A stretch of DNA of 64,000 bases from CAWUKT01 sp963923035 (GCA_963923035.1 CAWUKT010000001.1:248001-312000); one strand, 5' to 3'. Numbered from the stretch's first letter, positions 25,917 to 34,703 are shown. Numbers and translations are program-made. The notes: generated by a model from the sequence alone, not told the origin.

Positions 25917-26483
25917 ATGAAACAGCATGAAAACAGTTTTCCTGCCCGCCTGATCGATGCCCACGCCGTTTGGTACGCCCATCCGCTCTACGGCGGCCTC
26001 CTGGTCATCCACGCCAAAGGCGAAGTCAATGATTCCTGCATGGAGCTCGGCCTGGAGGAAAGTCCCCTGACCATCTGGCCGCCGCAGTTTTCCCTGGAGC
26101 AGTACAAGCCGAGCGGTTCGCCGGTTTGCCTGCCGGTCCTGACCGAACGCGAGGGCTGCTTTTACTTCCAGTTCGGAACGGCACCGGAAGAAGTCACGAT
26201 CATCGATTCGAAGGGTTCGACGACCATCAAGGTCGTGGTCGACGGCGAATGCAATTGCCCGATCCCGAAGGCGAATGCCCTGAATGTGAAGCTGGCCGAT
26301 CCCGATCAGCGGATCGGGTACTCCTCCGAGTCCCGCCAGCAGGCCTTTGACAATGCCCTGCGGCAGTTCCGCCGGAAGGAAGCACCCGAGGAGTTCATCC
26401 AAACGGAAGTGGTCGCGGAGTTCGGGTACCTGGAATGGGGACTTCCCGTCTACGCCGTGCAATTGAAACGGATGTACATCTGA
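25917..26483 (+). CDS. Hypothetical protein
   Basis: A 188-residue soluble protein of unknown family. The body looks like mixed beta (LLVIHAKGEV, FYFQFGTAPEEVTIID) and includes a Cys-x-Cys pair (GECNCP). The C-terminal part is helical and charged. There is no export signal. It lies 50 bp downstream of the gene at 24877-25866. A strong hairpin without a T-run (26501-26535) follows the stop codon. Confidence 0.65.
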   Translation: MKQHENSFPARLIDAHAVWYAHPLYGGLLVIHAKGEVNDSCMELGLEESPLTIWPPQFSLEQYKPSGSPVCLPVLTEREGCFYFQFGTAPEEVTIIDSKGSTTIKVVVDGECNCPIPKANALNVKLADPDQRIGYSSESRQQAFDNALRQFRRKEAPEEFIQTEVVAEFGYLEWGLPVYAVQLKRMYI

Positions 26484-26570
26484 GCCAACCAACTTGCTTT
26501 GATTGTCCGGTCCTTCGTGTAGGGGCCGGATAATCGTGTATGAGACGGGGCAGTCTGGGGTGAAGTGATG

Positions 26571-26640
26571 AAAAAAAATAGGAGGAACGGAGGCGCCTCG
26601 CCATTATTCCTGAATCGGGTGAGGCCACCTTCCGTTCTCC
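26571..26640 (-). terminator. Terminator-like hairpin, minus strand
   Basis: The arms GGAGAACGGAAGG and CCTCCGTTCCTCC (minus strand) pair imperfectly over about 12 bp with an inner GC-rich stem, and eight T follow (26571-26578). No minus-strand gene ends here, so it may terminate an unannotated transcript. Confidence 0.45.
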
Positions 26641-26800
26641 TGAACGCTTGGATATGAGTCGTTGGTTTATAAAAAATAGTTGGTTGCTGAGTTCTCTGTA
26701 CTGGATCGAAAATTTAGCAGCAGAGCGTCAGGCACAGGCTTCCCCATCCTTTCCCGCAGTTTCACTGGGGAGGTAGGAGTTCGCACACGTATCATTCACA

Positions 26801-26838
26801 CAAAAAATAAATGCGGTCAGGATGGGTTCGCCTGAACC
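26801..26838 (-). terminator. Possible terminator after the AraC fragment
   Basis: Minus-strand GGTTCAGG and CCTGACC pair with a one-base bulge across a 9-base loop, followed by GCATTTATTTTTT. It is about 175 bp beyond the stop of the AraC fragment. Confidence 0.4.
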
Positions 26839-27011
26839 TTGCCGATCTACGCATACAATACCCGGGGGGAAATCAACTCCCCCAATGATCCGATCGGTTT
26901 AGCGGGCCTTGTGTTGTTTCAAGTCAAAACCGAAAAAAAGAGGGGGAGACTTTGGGGGATGGGGAAAATGAAGGGAATAGGCGGGTAAACGAAACGCTGA
27001 GGCCGGGGATC

Positions 27012-27410
27012 CTATGAAAATGCCATCTCCCGGTTGAACTTTTTCCGGTAATCCAATGGAGACAGGCCGGTGTATTTCTTAAAGACCTTTCGGAAGGCCT
27101 TCTCGTCGTTGTACCCGACATCGTACATCACCTGGGTGATGTTCAGGGTGGAAGATTCGAAGCGTTTCTTCGCCGCCTCGACCTTGACCCGCTGGATATA
27201 CTCGAAGGGCGTATTGTGGGTCGCCTTCTTGAAGCGGCGAATGAAGTTGCGGTTGCTGATGGCGAACTGCTGCGCCAGCGCCTCCACATTGAATTTGGCC
27301 TCGAAGCGACCTTTGCCCCCCGCGAGTTCGGATTTAGCCGCAACTGATCCGCCCCGATTCCGCAAAAGCGCCCCCTTTGACCAGTGGAGAAGACCAATCG
27401 GTTGCTCCAC
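27012..27410 (-). pseudogene. 5'-truncated AraC (GlxA-type) regulator fragment
   Basis: The frame encodes only the C-terminal double-HTH domain of an AraC regulator of the GlxA type: NVEALAQQFAISNRNFIRRF, then NITQVMYDVGYNDEKAFRKV and GLSPLDYRKKF. Such regulators normally carry a DJ-1/PfpI-like domain of about 190 residues in front, and this is missing. The first 40 residues are not family sequence, and the only near start is GTG at 27410, inside a hairpin. The frame continues upstream without a break to the TAG of the BNR lipoprotein gene. I infer a deletion that removed the sensor half. It might still make a small DNA-binding protein. Confidence 0.65.
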
Positions 27411-27419
27411 TGGTTTTTT
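27381..27419 (+). terminator. Orphan plus-strand terminator
   Basis: CCAGTGGAG / CTCCACTGG form a perfect 9-bp stem (27381-27413) followed by six T. It is oriented for plus-strand transcription, but no plus-strand gene lies upstream for 900 bp. It may be a relic of a lost gene at a deletion junction. Confidence 0.6.
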
Positions 27420-27431
27420 GTTCTCCCCCGG

Positions 27432-28448
27432 CTAATTGTTCCGCTTCCGGTACTCGTCCCAGGTCCGCGTGCCCCCGTAGACCACGTCGCCCATGACCAG
27501 CAGGTCGAAGAAGGCCAGGGACTCGGTCGGATAGGCGAGTTCCCAGGTCTCCCCGCCATCGCGGGAGCGGTGAATCCCATAATTGTTCGAGCACAATTGG
27601 ACGCCTGCGATCTCCACGATCTCGTACACATAGGACCATTCCCGGGGCCCGAATTCCATTTCCCGCCACTGCTCCCCCCAATCGTCCGAGACCACCAGCT
27701 CCCCATTCAGCACCAGTTCCACGATCCGGTCGCCCAAGGGATGCGTATAATGCACTGCCCCTTCCTGGCGGATCCATTTCCATTGCTCCCCACCATCCTC
27801 CGACAACGCAGTTCCCTGGCTCGTCCCGGCAATCAACTTGCCCGCGCGGGAATAGATGCTCAGGACCTGGCCCTGAAGGGAGCTCGGTTCCCAACTGGTT
27901 TCACCGTCGCGCAGGGAATAGACTCCGAAGTCGGTCCCGATGAGCAGCCGGTCTTCCAGCTGAAGAATGGCTTGAACATTGGGTTCGTTGAGATCGTAGT
28001 TCAACGATGTCCACGTAGTGCCTTGGTCGTCTGTCCGGAAAATGCCTTGTCGGTAAACCCCGACGTAAATGCTTTGTCCGCTGATATGAAGCGCATTGAT
28101 CTTGGTGCCGGGAAGCTGCTCACTGATGGCCTTCCACTCCGTACGGTTGCTTTGGCTGATGAACAGGCCGCGGTTGTCGGTGGCGAGGGCGATTTCATCG
28201 CCCATCGGTTCCACGAAGGAAACTTCCAGGTCCTGGGGCAGGTCGAAGCTGGCATTTTGCCAGCTGCTTCCCTGGTCACGGGAAACCAGCAACGGAAACC
28301 GTTCGGTGGGGGCTTCTGAAGTGAAGTCAGCTGGGGTGGGGTCGGGGGAGTCCGCAGTTGGGGAATTGGGCGAGGGAGAGGAATGGCTACATCCGGCTTG
28401 AAAAAGCGATGAGAGGAGGAGCAGCAGGAGAAAATGGTAGGGTTTCAT
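27432..28448 (-). CDS. BNR/Asp-box repeat lipoprotein
   Basis: A 338-residue lipoprotein (signal LLLLLLSSLFQAGC). At least four Asp-box motifs of the S/T-x-D-x-G-x-x-W type are visible: TDDQGTTW, SEDGGEQW, SDDWGEQW and SRDGGETW, spaced 40-60 residues apart, typical of sialidase-like or YCF48-like beta-propellers. No catalytic sialidase arginines are obvious, so a binding or scaffold role is more likely than hydrolysis. It is probably anchored at the cell surface or in the periplasm. An AraC fragment follows in the same reading frame after its TAG stop. Confidence 0.83.
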   Translation of the reverse strand: MKPYHFLLLLLLSSLFQAGCSHSSPSPNSPTADSPDPTPADFTSEAPTERFPLLVSRDQGSSWQNASFDLPQDLEVSFVEPMGDEIALATDNRGLFISQSNRTEWKAISEQLPGTKINALHISGQSIYVGVYRQGIFRTDDQGTTWTSLNYDLNEPNVQAILQLEDRLLIGTDFGVYSLRDGETSWEPSSLQGQVLSIYSRAGKLIAGTSQGTALSEDGGEQWKWIRQEGAVHYTHPLGDRIVELVLNGELVVSDDWGEQWREMEFGPREWSYVYEIVEIAGVQLCSNNYGIHRSRDGGETWELAYPTESLAFFDLLVMGDVVYGGTRTWDEYRKRNN

Positions 28449-28577
28449 GGAGTTGTTCTTGGTCTTATCCTAACGCCAGGAAGCCCGTCATTGATATAGG
28501 AGAAGCCTAAAAAATCCGATCCATTGAGTTGGAAGGTCAATGGGCCGGGATCATGGGATTAAAAATGTCCGTGGGGA

Positions 28578-29444
28578 CTAGAACATGCCGTTGTTGTGGG
28601 CCATCTCAGCCGGGATTTCCTGGATCACATCCCAGTGCTCTACAATTTTTCCGTCTTCAATCCGGAACAGGTCGTAGAAGGCGTGGGACTTGTCGTGCCA
28701 GATGCCTTCGCTCATGGTCAGGACGAAATTGCCCTGGCCGAGTACTTTGTGGACCTTTGTGTAGGCAAACATATCGTTTTGCGACGCGAGGTACTCGAAA
28801 GCTGCGCTCACTCCCTCGAGGCCATCGGCAATCTGCGGATTGTGCTGGTGGTAGATCTCAGTGCTGATATATTCCGTGATCTTGCCGGGATTGTTGCCCA
28901 TCAGGACATCGCTGATCAGGTTTTCTACCAGGTCCTTGTTGGCGGCTGTCCGGTCCAGGTCCTTGATCTCCGTCGGCCCGTCGAATTGACTCCGGCCGCT
29001 TGCCGTGGTGGCCACGATCGGCTGGATGCCATCCCAATGCTCGGCCAGTTTTCCATTTTCCACCCGAAACACATCAAAGGTCACGACTTCCTTCGCCCCA
29101 AATGCCTCGGCATTGTCGTAGGTATTGTGGGTGACCACGTAGTCACCATCCTGGAAAATCCGGTGGTTTTTGGTGGTCGTTCCGGCTTCTTTCAGGGCGG
29201 GAAGGAACCCAACGAGGGGCGCGCGTCCGGTGGGAATGCCGGGATTGTGCTGAATGTAGTTTTCATCAAAGTGCTTTTCCATTCCGGCTACGCTGTAATC
29301 TCGGAAGACAGCGTTGACCCCATTCTGGACCAGCTCCTGGGATGCAGAGAGGGAAGACTTGGTGGGGGAATTGGCGGGTGAAATGCTTTGTTTACAGCTC
29401 ATAATGGTGGTGATTGCAAGTAGTAGATAAAAATATTTCATCAT
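28578..29444 (-). CDS. Tandem SnoaL-like domain lipoprotein
   Basis: A 288-residue protein with a short lipoprotein signal (AITTIMSCK) and two SnoaL-like/NTF2-fold domains, about 35-150 and 165-285. Each ends in the characteristic F(R)VENGKLAEHWD or F(R)IEDGKIVEHWD segment, and each has a YIQHNP or YHQHNP motif, so the halves are a duplication. SnoaL-like proteins include polyketide cyclases, but most exported Bacteroidota members have no known substrate. The divergent or upstream AraC regulator at 29531-30412, 86 bp away on the same strand, may control it. Confidence 0.83.
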   Translation of the reverse strand: MMKYFYLLLAITTIMSCKQSISPANSPTKSSLSASQELVQNGVNAVFRDYSVAGMEKHFDENYIQHNPGIPTGRAPLVGFLPALKEAGTTTKNHRIFQDGDYVVTHNTYDNAEAFGAKEVVTFDVFRVENGKLAEHWDGIQPIVATTASGRSQFDGPTEIKDLDRTAANKDLVENLISDVLMGNNPGKITEYISTEIYHQHNPQIADGLEGVSAAFEYLASQNDMFAYTKVHKVLGQGNFVLTMSEGIWHDKSHAFYDLFRIEDGKIVEHWDVIQEIPAEMAHNNGMF

Positions 29445-29530
29445 TGATTTTTGACAAAGGTCGCCCGCTTCACCCCACTGAGAAAGGTGAGAACTGGATT
29501 AAAAAGTGTCAAAATCGGAAAGTTGGGGGC

Positions 29531-30412
29531 TCAGGTATAGAGGTGGTGTTTGCGAAAGGCGTCGGGGGTACCGCCGGTGAGCCGCTTGAAAAACTTGAAG
29601 AAATTGCCCGGGTCGTCGAACCCCGATTGGAAGGCAATCTCCTTGGCCCGGAGGTCAGAGTTGATGAGCAGCCGCTTGATTTGCAGGAGGAGTTCCTCGT
29701 CAATGAAGGTCTTGGGTGACTTCCGGATGATTCGCTGGGTGATATTGTACAGGGTCTTGGGGGTCACATTCAGGTGGTCCGCATAGAACTGGACGGCGCG
29801 GGACCGCGTGCAATGCAATTGGACGAGTTCCTGGAAATTGAGGAACTGCTGCATGTAGCGGTGGTCGATTTCGACCTGCACATCCGCGATGCGGGCCCGG
29901 TGCAATTTGCTGATGACGACCTGGAGCAGGTTGCGGATGATGCCGGAGGAATACGCGTCGCGGGGCTCCGCAAACTCGTGCTGCATCTCGTGGATATGCG
30001 CGACCAATTCGTTCAGCAAAGAGGGTTCCAACCGGGTATGCTGGTGAAAAAACAGCTCATTGAACAATTCGCTGACCTGCCGCGATGAGGCTTCATCCAA
30101 ATGGCTGACCACAAAATCTTCTGTGAACAGCAGGTTGAATCCCTTGGTGTCCTGCGGAAAATACTGGTGAAACTGGTCCTTTCGAATCGTCATGACCGAG
30201 CCCGGCCGGATGTTGAATTCCTGGAAGTCGATGGCATGTTTCCCCTTTCCCTCGGTAACCAGAACCAGGACATAGAACTCCACCCGGTGGTGTTTCCAGG
30301 GATTGAAGGTGGGGCTGACAAAATGGGTGAGTTCTTCCAGGAGCAGGATGTCGAAATCGATGCCCGGGTTTTTGTCGTAGTTGAAGGGGATATTGGCAAA
30401 TTCATCCGTCAT
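29531..30412 (-). CDS. AraC family transcriptional regulator
   Basis: A 293-residue regulator with an N-terminal cupin-like effector domain (FNIRPGSVMTIRKDQFHQY, about residues 65-85) and a C-terminal AraC double HTH (about 190-290). The second HTH motif is IAFQSGFDDPGNFFKFFKRLTGGTP. Effector unknown. It is upstream of the SnoaL-like gene on the same strand and 59 bp downstream of another AraC gene, forming a cluster of same-strand genes from 28.5 to 33.9 kb. Confidence 0.88.
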   Translation of the reverse strand: MTDEFANIPFNYDKNPGIDFDILLLEELTHFVSPTFNPWKHHRVEFYVLVLVTEGKGKHAIDFQEFNIRPGSVMTIRKDQFHQYFPQDTKGFNLLFTEDFVVSHLDEASSRQVSELFNELFFHQHTRLEPSLLNELVAHIHEMQHEFAEPRDAYSSGIIRNLLQVVISKLHRARIADVQVEIDHRYMQQFLNFQELVQLHCTRSRAVQFYADHLNVTPKTLYNITQRIIRKSPKTFIDEELLLQIKRLLINSDLRAKEIAFQSGFDDPGNFFKFFKRLTGGTPDAFRKHHLYT

Positions 30413-30471
30413 GGGGCCCTGAAAGAGGTTTGGGCCTCAATATACGGGTTGAACGGAAATTGGCCAGCCTT

Positions 30472-31386
30472 TCAGTTCAGGTTGCGGTATTCCCGGGGAC
30501 TGAATCCCGTCTTGGATTTGAACAGGGCGCTGAAGTGCTGTGGGTACTCGAAGCCGAGGGCGTAGCCAATCTCGCTGACGGAGTCGGTGGAATTCAGCAA
30601 GCTGTTCTTGGCTTTCTCAATGACAAACAGGTGGATGTGCTCGCGGGCCGTTTTTCCCGTCTCCTTCTTCAACAAATCGCTCAAATAATTCGGTGACAAG
30701 CCCAATTCCCGCCCGCAATAATTCACATTCGGCAGCCCCAATTGGAGGACCTTCTCGCTCTGGTAATAGTCCTTGAGCAGCCGCTCAAATTTGGACACGA
30801 CATCGCTGTTCAGGTTGGTGCGGGTATAGAACTGACGGTCGTAGAACCGGCGGCAATAATCCAGCAAGAGCTGGATATTTGAGATGATCAGGTGCTGGCT
30901 GTGCCGGTCGAGGTTCAGGCTGTACTCCTTGATAATTTTCTCCAGCAGCTCCTCAATCGTCGTTTTTTCCTCCTCCGACAAATGAAGGGCCTCGCTCACA
31001 TCATAATTGAAGAAGGTATACCCATCGATATTGGTCCCCAGGTCCGACTTCCGAATCAAATCGGGATGAAAGGAAAGCGTCCACCCGTAGAGGTCCTCCT
31101 CCCCCGGCTCAAAATCCTCCTGGAACTGGATGGCCTGCCCCGGCGCCATAAAAACGAGGGTGCCCTCTTGGTAGTCGTAGGAGTTCTTGCCGTAGTTCAA
31201 TTCCCCGCAGCCGCCCCATTTGTACAGGACCTGGTACAGATTGGAGATGACCTTGCCGCCCTTGAAGTCGGGCACGGTCTGGTATTCCCGGGTCCGCACC
31301 ACCGTGACCAGGGGGTGCTTGGGTTTGGGGAGCCCCAGCATCTGGTGGGCCTGCCCAATGGAGTTGATGTAGTAGGTGTCGGACAT
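30472..31386 (-). CDS. AraC family transcriptional regulator
   Basis: A 304-residue AraC regulator with an N-terminal cupin-like sensing part (GTLVFMAPGQAIQF) and a C-terminal double HTH with LGLSPNYLSDLLKKETGKT and IGYALGFEYPQHFSALFKSKTGFSP. The ATG at 31386 is preferred over the open frame reaching 31470, which reads through a hairpin. The DJ-1/PfpI gene lies 99 bp upstream on the same strand; this pairing is common in Bacteroidota and suggests that the regulator controls that gene, as an inference. Confidence 0.88.
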   Translation of the reverse strand: MSDTYYINSIGQAHQMLGLPKPKHPLVTVVRTREYQTVPDFKGGKVISNLYQVLYKWGGCGELNYGKNSYDYQEGTLVFMAPGQAIQFQEDFEPGEEDLYGWTLSFHPDLIRKSDLGTNIDGYTFFNYDVSEALHLSEEEKTTIEELLEKIIKEYSLNLDRHSQHLIISNIQLLLDYCRRFYDRQFYTRTNLNSDVVSKFERLLKDYYQSEKVLQLGLPNVNYCGRELGLSPNYLSDLLKKETGKTAREHIHLFVIEKAKNSLLNSTDSVSEIGYALGFEYPQHFSALFKSKTGFSPREYRNLN

Positions 31387-31431
31387 GGGAAATGGATTCG
31401 GAAGGTAAAATAACAATTGAGGGGAAAACAG

Positions 31432-31459
31432 CCTCCTCCGCCCCCGAATTCGAAGGCGG
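31432..31459 (-). terminator. Possible weak terminator after DJ-1/PfpI gene
   Basis: CCTCCGCC / GGCGGAGG form an 8-bp stem just beyond the stop at 31486. On the minus strand it is followed by AGGCTGTTTT, a poor T-run, so termination would be partial. Confidence 0.4.
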
Positions 31460-31485
31460 AGGAAAGCCAAATGGGGTGTCAGGGC

Positions 31486-32259
31486 TCAGTTGCCTCCGTT
31501 TTCATTCAGCGCCTCAATGACGAGCTTCGAAAACAAGTGGGTGCTGTGCTGTTGTTGGGCGGTGATCAGCCGGCCATCCCGGATCGCGAAGGGCTGCAAG
31601 GGACCCGCCGATTCAAAGGTGGTATGGGGATTTTTCTTCGCTTCGGTTTCGATGGTGTATTCGTTGACCTTCATTCCGAGGGCCTGGTCCATCATCTGCT
31701 CCTCACTGTCAGGATAGCCGGTCCAGGTCTTGCCGTCGGCCAGCAATTGTCCATTGCTCAGTTTGGTCCACAGCAGCAGGCAGGTCCCGTGGCAAATCAA
31801 TCCCACGACTTTGCCCTGCTCATAAAAATCGGCGATGAACTGGTGCAAGTTCTCGTCTTCCTTGAAGGTCACGAGCGGACCGCCCCCGCCGGCAACGCAG
31901 ACGGCATCGTAATCGCTGACATTCACCTCCGCAATGGACCGGGTATTTTCCATCTGCTTCCCAAACTCCTGGTGGTGCTTGAAGCCGATGGTAATCAGGT
32001 CATTCGGGTACTGACTCATGGGGTTCTCCGGATCGGAAAAACCATCGAATTCGACCTTGCCGCCCTTGGGAGAAACCATGTCGACTTCGTAGCCTGCCTG
32101 CACAAAATCGAAGTAGGGGCGGGTCATTTCCTCCGCGAAAAAACCAACGGGGAAGCCTTTGAGGGTGGCGGGATTGGAGACTACGAACAGGATCTTTTTG
32201 GCGGGGTAGGCGAGCGGAGCGTGCCGCTTCACCACGTTGTGTTGTTCACTCATCGTCAT
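31486..32259 (-). CDS. DJ-1/PfpI (Hsp31-like) family protein
   Basis: A 257-residue class I glutamine-amidotransferase-like protein. The nucleophile elbow is VVGLICHGTC, with Cys156 followed by His157, and the acidic residue supporting the cysteine is in FFAEE (about 43-44). The long N-terminal cap and the FKHHQEFG segment resemble Hsp31/HchA-like deglycases and proteases. Known relatives act in methylglyoxal or stress responses; the activity here is unproven. A TAGCTTTG element lies about 53 bp upstream. The second ATG, two codons in, is also possible as start. Confidence 0.88.
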   Translation of the reverse strand: MTMSEQHNVVKRHAPLAYPAKKILFVVSNPATLKGFPVGFFAEEMTRPYFDFVQAGYEVDMVSPKGGKVEFDGFSDPENPMSQYPNDLITIGFKHHQEFGKQMENTRSIAEVNVSDYDAVCVAGGGGPLVTFKEDENLHQFIADFYEQGKVVGLICHGTCLLLWTKLSNGQLLADGKTWTGYPDSEEQMMDQALGMKVNEYTIETEAKKNPHTTFESAGPLQPFAIRDGRLITAQQQHSTHLFSKLVIEALNENGGN

Positions 32260-32311
32260 CTATGTTTTGAATGGAAAGCGCCCGGTGGGCGGTTGTGATC
32301 GTGTGATGAGT

Positions 32312-32319
32312 CAAAGCTA
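32312..32319 (-). promoter_or_regulatory. -7 element TAGCTTTG
   Basis: Exact match to TAnnTTTG on the minus strand, about 53 bp upstream of the DJ-1/PfpI start. No clear -33 element was identified. Confidence 0.45.
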
Positions 32320-32442
32320 GTCCCCGTCTGCCTCCCAGACTTATGGATTTCTCAGAAAGACTTAATGAAATTACAGGGGGGTATGGATCCGACCTCGGAC
32401 CATCGAATCACGGAGTTCAGTTGCTCCGGATCTCACCTCCAA

Positions 32443-33261
32443 TCAGCTTGGTTCCATGATGGAGCCCTCTTTCTCCGGCAGCGAAACATTCTCCTTTCCA
32501 ATCCCAAACCGCCGGGTCTGGATGCGGTCGTACTCCTTGACGTAATCGGGGTTTTCGGTTCCCATGAGCCGGTCCCATACCCGGAAGTAGAGGCCGTAAT
32601 TCCCCTTGAATTTAGAATGGTGCAGATTGTGGTGGACGGAAGTATTGAAGAATTGGAAGAGAAAGCTGTTTCTGAACCACTGGGGAGCGATTTCGAAGCC
32701 TAAATGGCCGTAGACATTGATGGCAAAACTGGCGAAGCTGAAAGCGATCAGGCCAAGCGGGTGCATTGGAATGAGGAACAGCACAATGGGGGCGACCAAT
32801 CCTTCGCAGATGGCTTCCAGGAAGTGAAAGGAAAAGGAAGTCCAGGGAGAGGGATTGGTCGATTTGTGATGCACCCAATGCACCTGCTTGTACAATTTGG
32901 GGTGGTGGACCAAGCGGTGCATCCAGTAGAAATAGGTATCGTGGATGATGAGGGCAAGAATGGCGCTGACGGGAATCCACCAAGGAGGATAGGCTTCTAA
33001 ATCGACGTAAAATTGGGTATAGGACCTGAGCGGGGTTTTGAGAATCAGCAATCCGATCCCGGCGAGGATGAGATTGGTTTGCAAGGAGTGGCCGATCTCC
33101 CGCCAGAAGTCTTTTCGCTTCGCCAATCGGGCCTGGATCTTGCTTTTAGAGAATACCTGGGGGAAGAGGATATAGAAAATCAGGAACGGAATCCCAGCCA
33201 ACAAAAAGTAGCGCGTGACATTGATGATGAGGGGAACGAGGTATTCGATTGAATCGGCCAT
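32443..33261 (-). CDS. Sterol desaturase/fatty acid hydroxylase family protein
   Basis: A 272-residue membrane protein with about four to five transmembrane helices and the three histidine clusters of the di-iron hydroxylase superfamily: HDTYFYWMHRLVHH, HWVHHKS and SVHHNLHHSKF. Members hydroxylate or desaturate lipid chains, sterols or carotenoids; the substrate is unknown. The ATG at 33261 is preferred because it gives a short N-terminus before the first membrane segment. A Crp/Fnr gene lies 100 bp upstream on the same strand. Confidence 0.88.
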   Translation of the reverse strand: MADSIEYLVPLIINVTRYFLLAGIPFLIFYILFPQVFSKSKIQARLAKRKDFWREIGHSLQTNLILAGIGLLILKTPLRSYTQFYVDLEAYPPWWIPVSAILALIIHDTYFYWMHRLVHHPKLYKQVHWVHHKSTNPSPWTSFSFHFLEAICEGLVAPIVLFLIPMHPLGLIAFSFASFAINVYGHLGFEIAPQWFRNSFLFQFFNTSVHHNLHHSKFKGNYGLYFRVWDRLMGTENPDYVKEYDRIQTRRFGIGKENVSLPEKEGSIMEPS

Positions 33262-33361
33262 GGGTAATCTTGCTCGGTGATGTGAGTTCGACAACAGTTC
33301 TAGCCCTGAGTTAGGGAAAATAAAACCCTCAAATATTAACAAAGGATAATTTCGAGCGGAT

Positions 33362-33952
33362 CTAGGCCTTTTTAGAGGCGATGCGCTTTCTGATCCGGCT
33401 TAGAGAAACGGGGGTGATCCCCAGGACGTGGGCAATGTATTTATTCGGCACCCGGTTCAAAATATCCGGGTTGGTGGCAATGAAATCAAGGTAGCGTTCC
33501 TCGGGCGTTTTCAAGATAAACGAGTCGATCTTTGCCAGGGCCTCCTGGATGATGCTTTGCAGGATCTGGCGTCGGTTCGCCTCCAACTTGGGGTTATTGG
33601 CAATGATGGTTTGCAAGCGGTCGTAGTCAATGCGAAATACAGAGGTGGCCTCAATGGCCTGGATATTGAGCAAGGAGGGCCCACCAAAGAGAATCAGATT
33701 GGGACTGGTAACGGGTTGATTTTCCCACCGAAGCATGGTGGTGATCTCCTCGCCTTTCTCGGTCAGCCGATACCCCCTCACCAATCCTTTTCGAATCCAA
33801 AAAATCTCTTTCCGTTCCTGTCCCTCCTGAATGAGAGACGCCCCCGGATCAAAGGACTGCCTTTTGGCACTCTTGACCAGCACCTGGATATCTGACAGCG
33901 ATAGGTTGCTTCCCAGCTTATAGAGTTGTTTCAGCTTCTCCAGGTCAATCAT
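33362..33952 (-). CDS. Crp/Fnr family transcriptional regulator
   Basis: A 196-residue regulator with a cNMP-binding-type domain (about 20-120) and a C-terminal winged HTH whose recognition helix reads ITPVSLSRIRKR. The glutamate found in Fnr/Crp and in the regulator at 2732-3286 is replaced, so its operator should differ from TTGAT-type sites. No cysteine cluster is visible. It is immediately upstream of the sterol-desaturase-like gene and may control it. Confidence 0.87.
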   Translation of the reverse strand: MIDLEKLKQLYKLGSNLSLSDIQVLVKSAKRQSFDPGASLIQEGQERKEIFWIRKGLVRGYRLTEKGEEITTMLRWENQPVTSPNLILFGGPSLLNIQAIEATSVFRIDYDRLQTIIANNPKLEANRRQILQSIIQEALAKIDSFILKTPEERYLDFIATNPDILNRVPNKYIAHVLGITPVSLSRIRKRIASKKA

Positions 33953-34203
33953 ATCCTACAATATAATTCTCTCTTCCCTCATCTGTTTCCTCCCGCACCA
34001 ATTTTCAGGGAAGAAATCGGGATAGGGCAGACGTGAAGGTGGTCGATCCTGAGCAGCGCGCTTTCCATTTGAAATAGTAGCCCCAGTAATCCGGAACACT
34101 TCTGGGGAATATGATAAGCGGCCCATCCCGATTGGAATGGCCGCTTTGGAGGGGGAGGCCGTCCCGATCAGGGCCGCCTCCGTTACAAATCAAAGGTCAA
34201 TTC

Positions 34204-34626
34204 TTAGAAGGGTTTTCCGACCCGTAGGGTCAGGTTGCCGAGTCGCTTGCAGACCACGCCCGAAGACGTATTGACCAGGTAGGAGGTCAATGTGATCTGG
34301 GCGCCACTGCTGGCGTAGAAGGCCTGCTGCGTGCCGGGGGACGCCGAGCCTTGGTACACGATATTGCCATTCACCTTGACGACCGTATAGGCCGCCCGAT
34401 TGGGGCAGAGATTCCCGGAGGCCGCGAAATAATGCGTTCCGCTGGCATTGGCGGTGGCACTGGCCGAGGCCGAAGTGCCACATTCTCCCACGCACTCATC
34501 AATGAGAATTTCAGGATTGAATGCGATGGGGTTTTCGTTGAACCCGGTAGCGGTAGAAAAGGAGAAAAAGGAAATGGAAAGGGCGAGCGCGATCAGCGCC
34601 ACCAAAGAATACATTTGACTCTTCAT
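34204..34626 (-). CDS. Small secreted protein, unknown
   Basis: A 140-residue protein with a cleavable signal peptide (hydrophobic residues about 7-26, FFSFSTATG). The mature part has a Cys-rich start (DECVGECG), an Ala/Ser-rich stretch, then beta strands and two more cysteines (NLCP, VVCKR). I do not recognise the family; it has no T9SS domain. A strong hairpin plus T-run lies inside its leader (34650-34703), so the leader may attenuate transcription. Confidence 0.7.
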   Translation of the reverse strand: MKSQMYSLVALIALALSISFFSFSTATGFNENPIAFNPEILIDECVGECGTSASASATANASGTHYFAASGNLCPNRAAYTVVKVNGNIVYQGSASPGTQQAFYASSGAQITLTSYLVNTSSGVVCKRLGNLTLRVGKPF

Positions 34627-34649
34627 TGTGTCAGAAAATTAGAGGTGTG

Positions 34650-34703
34650 AAAAAAGAAAAAAGCTCCCCACCATTTGAATCGGAATCTTGGTCGCGGGGG
34701 AGC
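34650..34703 (-). terminator. Terminator-like hairpin in the leader of 34204-34626
   Basis: GCTCCCC / GGGGAGC (34663-34703, minus strand) with inner ACCA/TGGT pairing is followed by a T-rich run (34650-34662). It ends 24 bp before the ATG of the secreted protein gene on the same strand. It may be an attenuator or the end of an upstream transcript. Confidence 0.5.

Larger units (their letters stand above)
26484..27011. other. Intergenic region rich in hairpins
   Basis: No protein gene is supported in these 528 bases. A 10-bp hairpin (26501-26535) directly follows the unknown gene. Two terminator-like structures point left on the minus strand (26571-26640 and 26801-26838). The sequence between them, about 160 bp, could be a small transcript. 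I could not assign it to a known RNA family. Confidence 0.5.

Noticed and set aside
31486..32259. The DJ-1/PfpI gene as the lost N-terminal half of the AraC fragment at 27012-27410
   Set aside because: It is a complete Hsp31-like protein with its own promoter element and lies 4 kb away; GlxA-type sensor domains are shorter and lack this cap.
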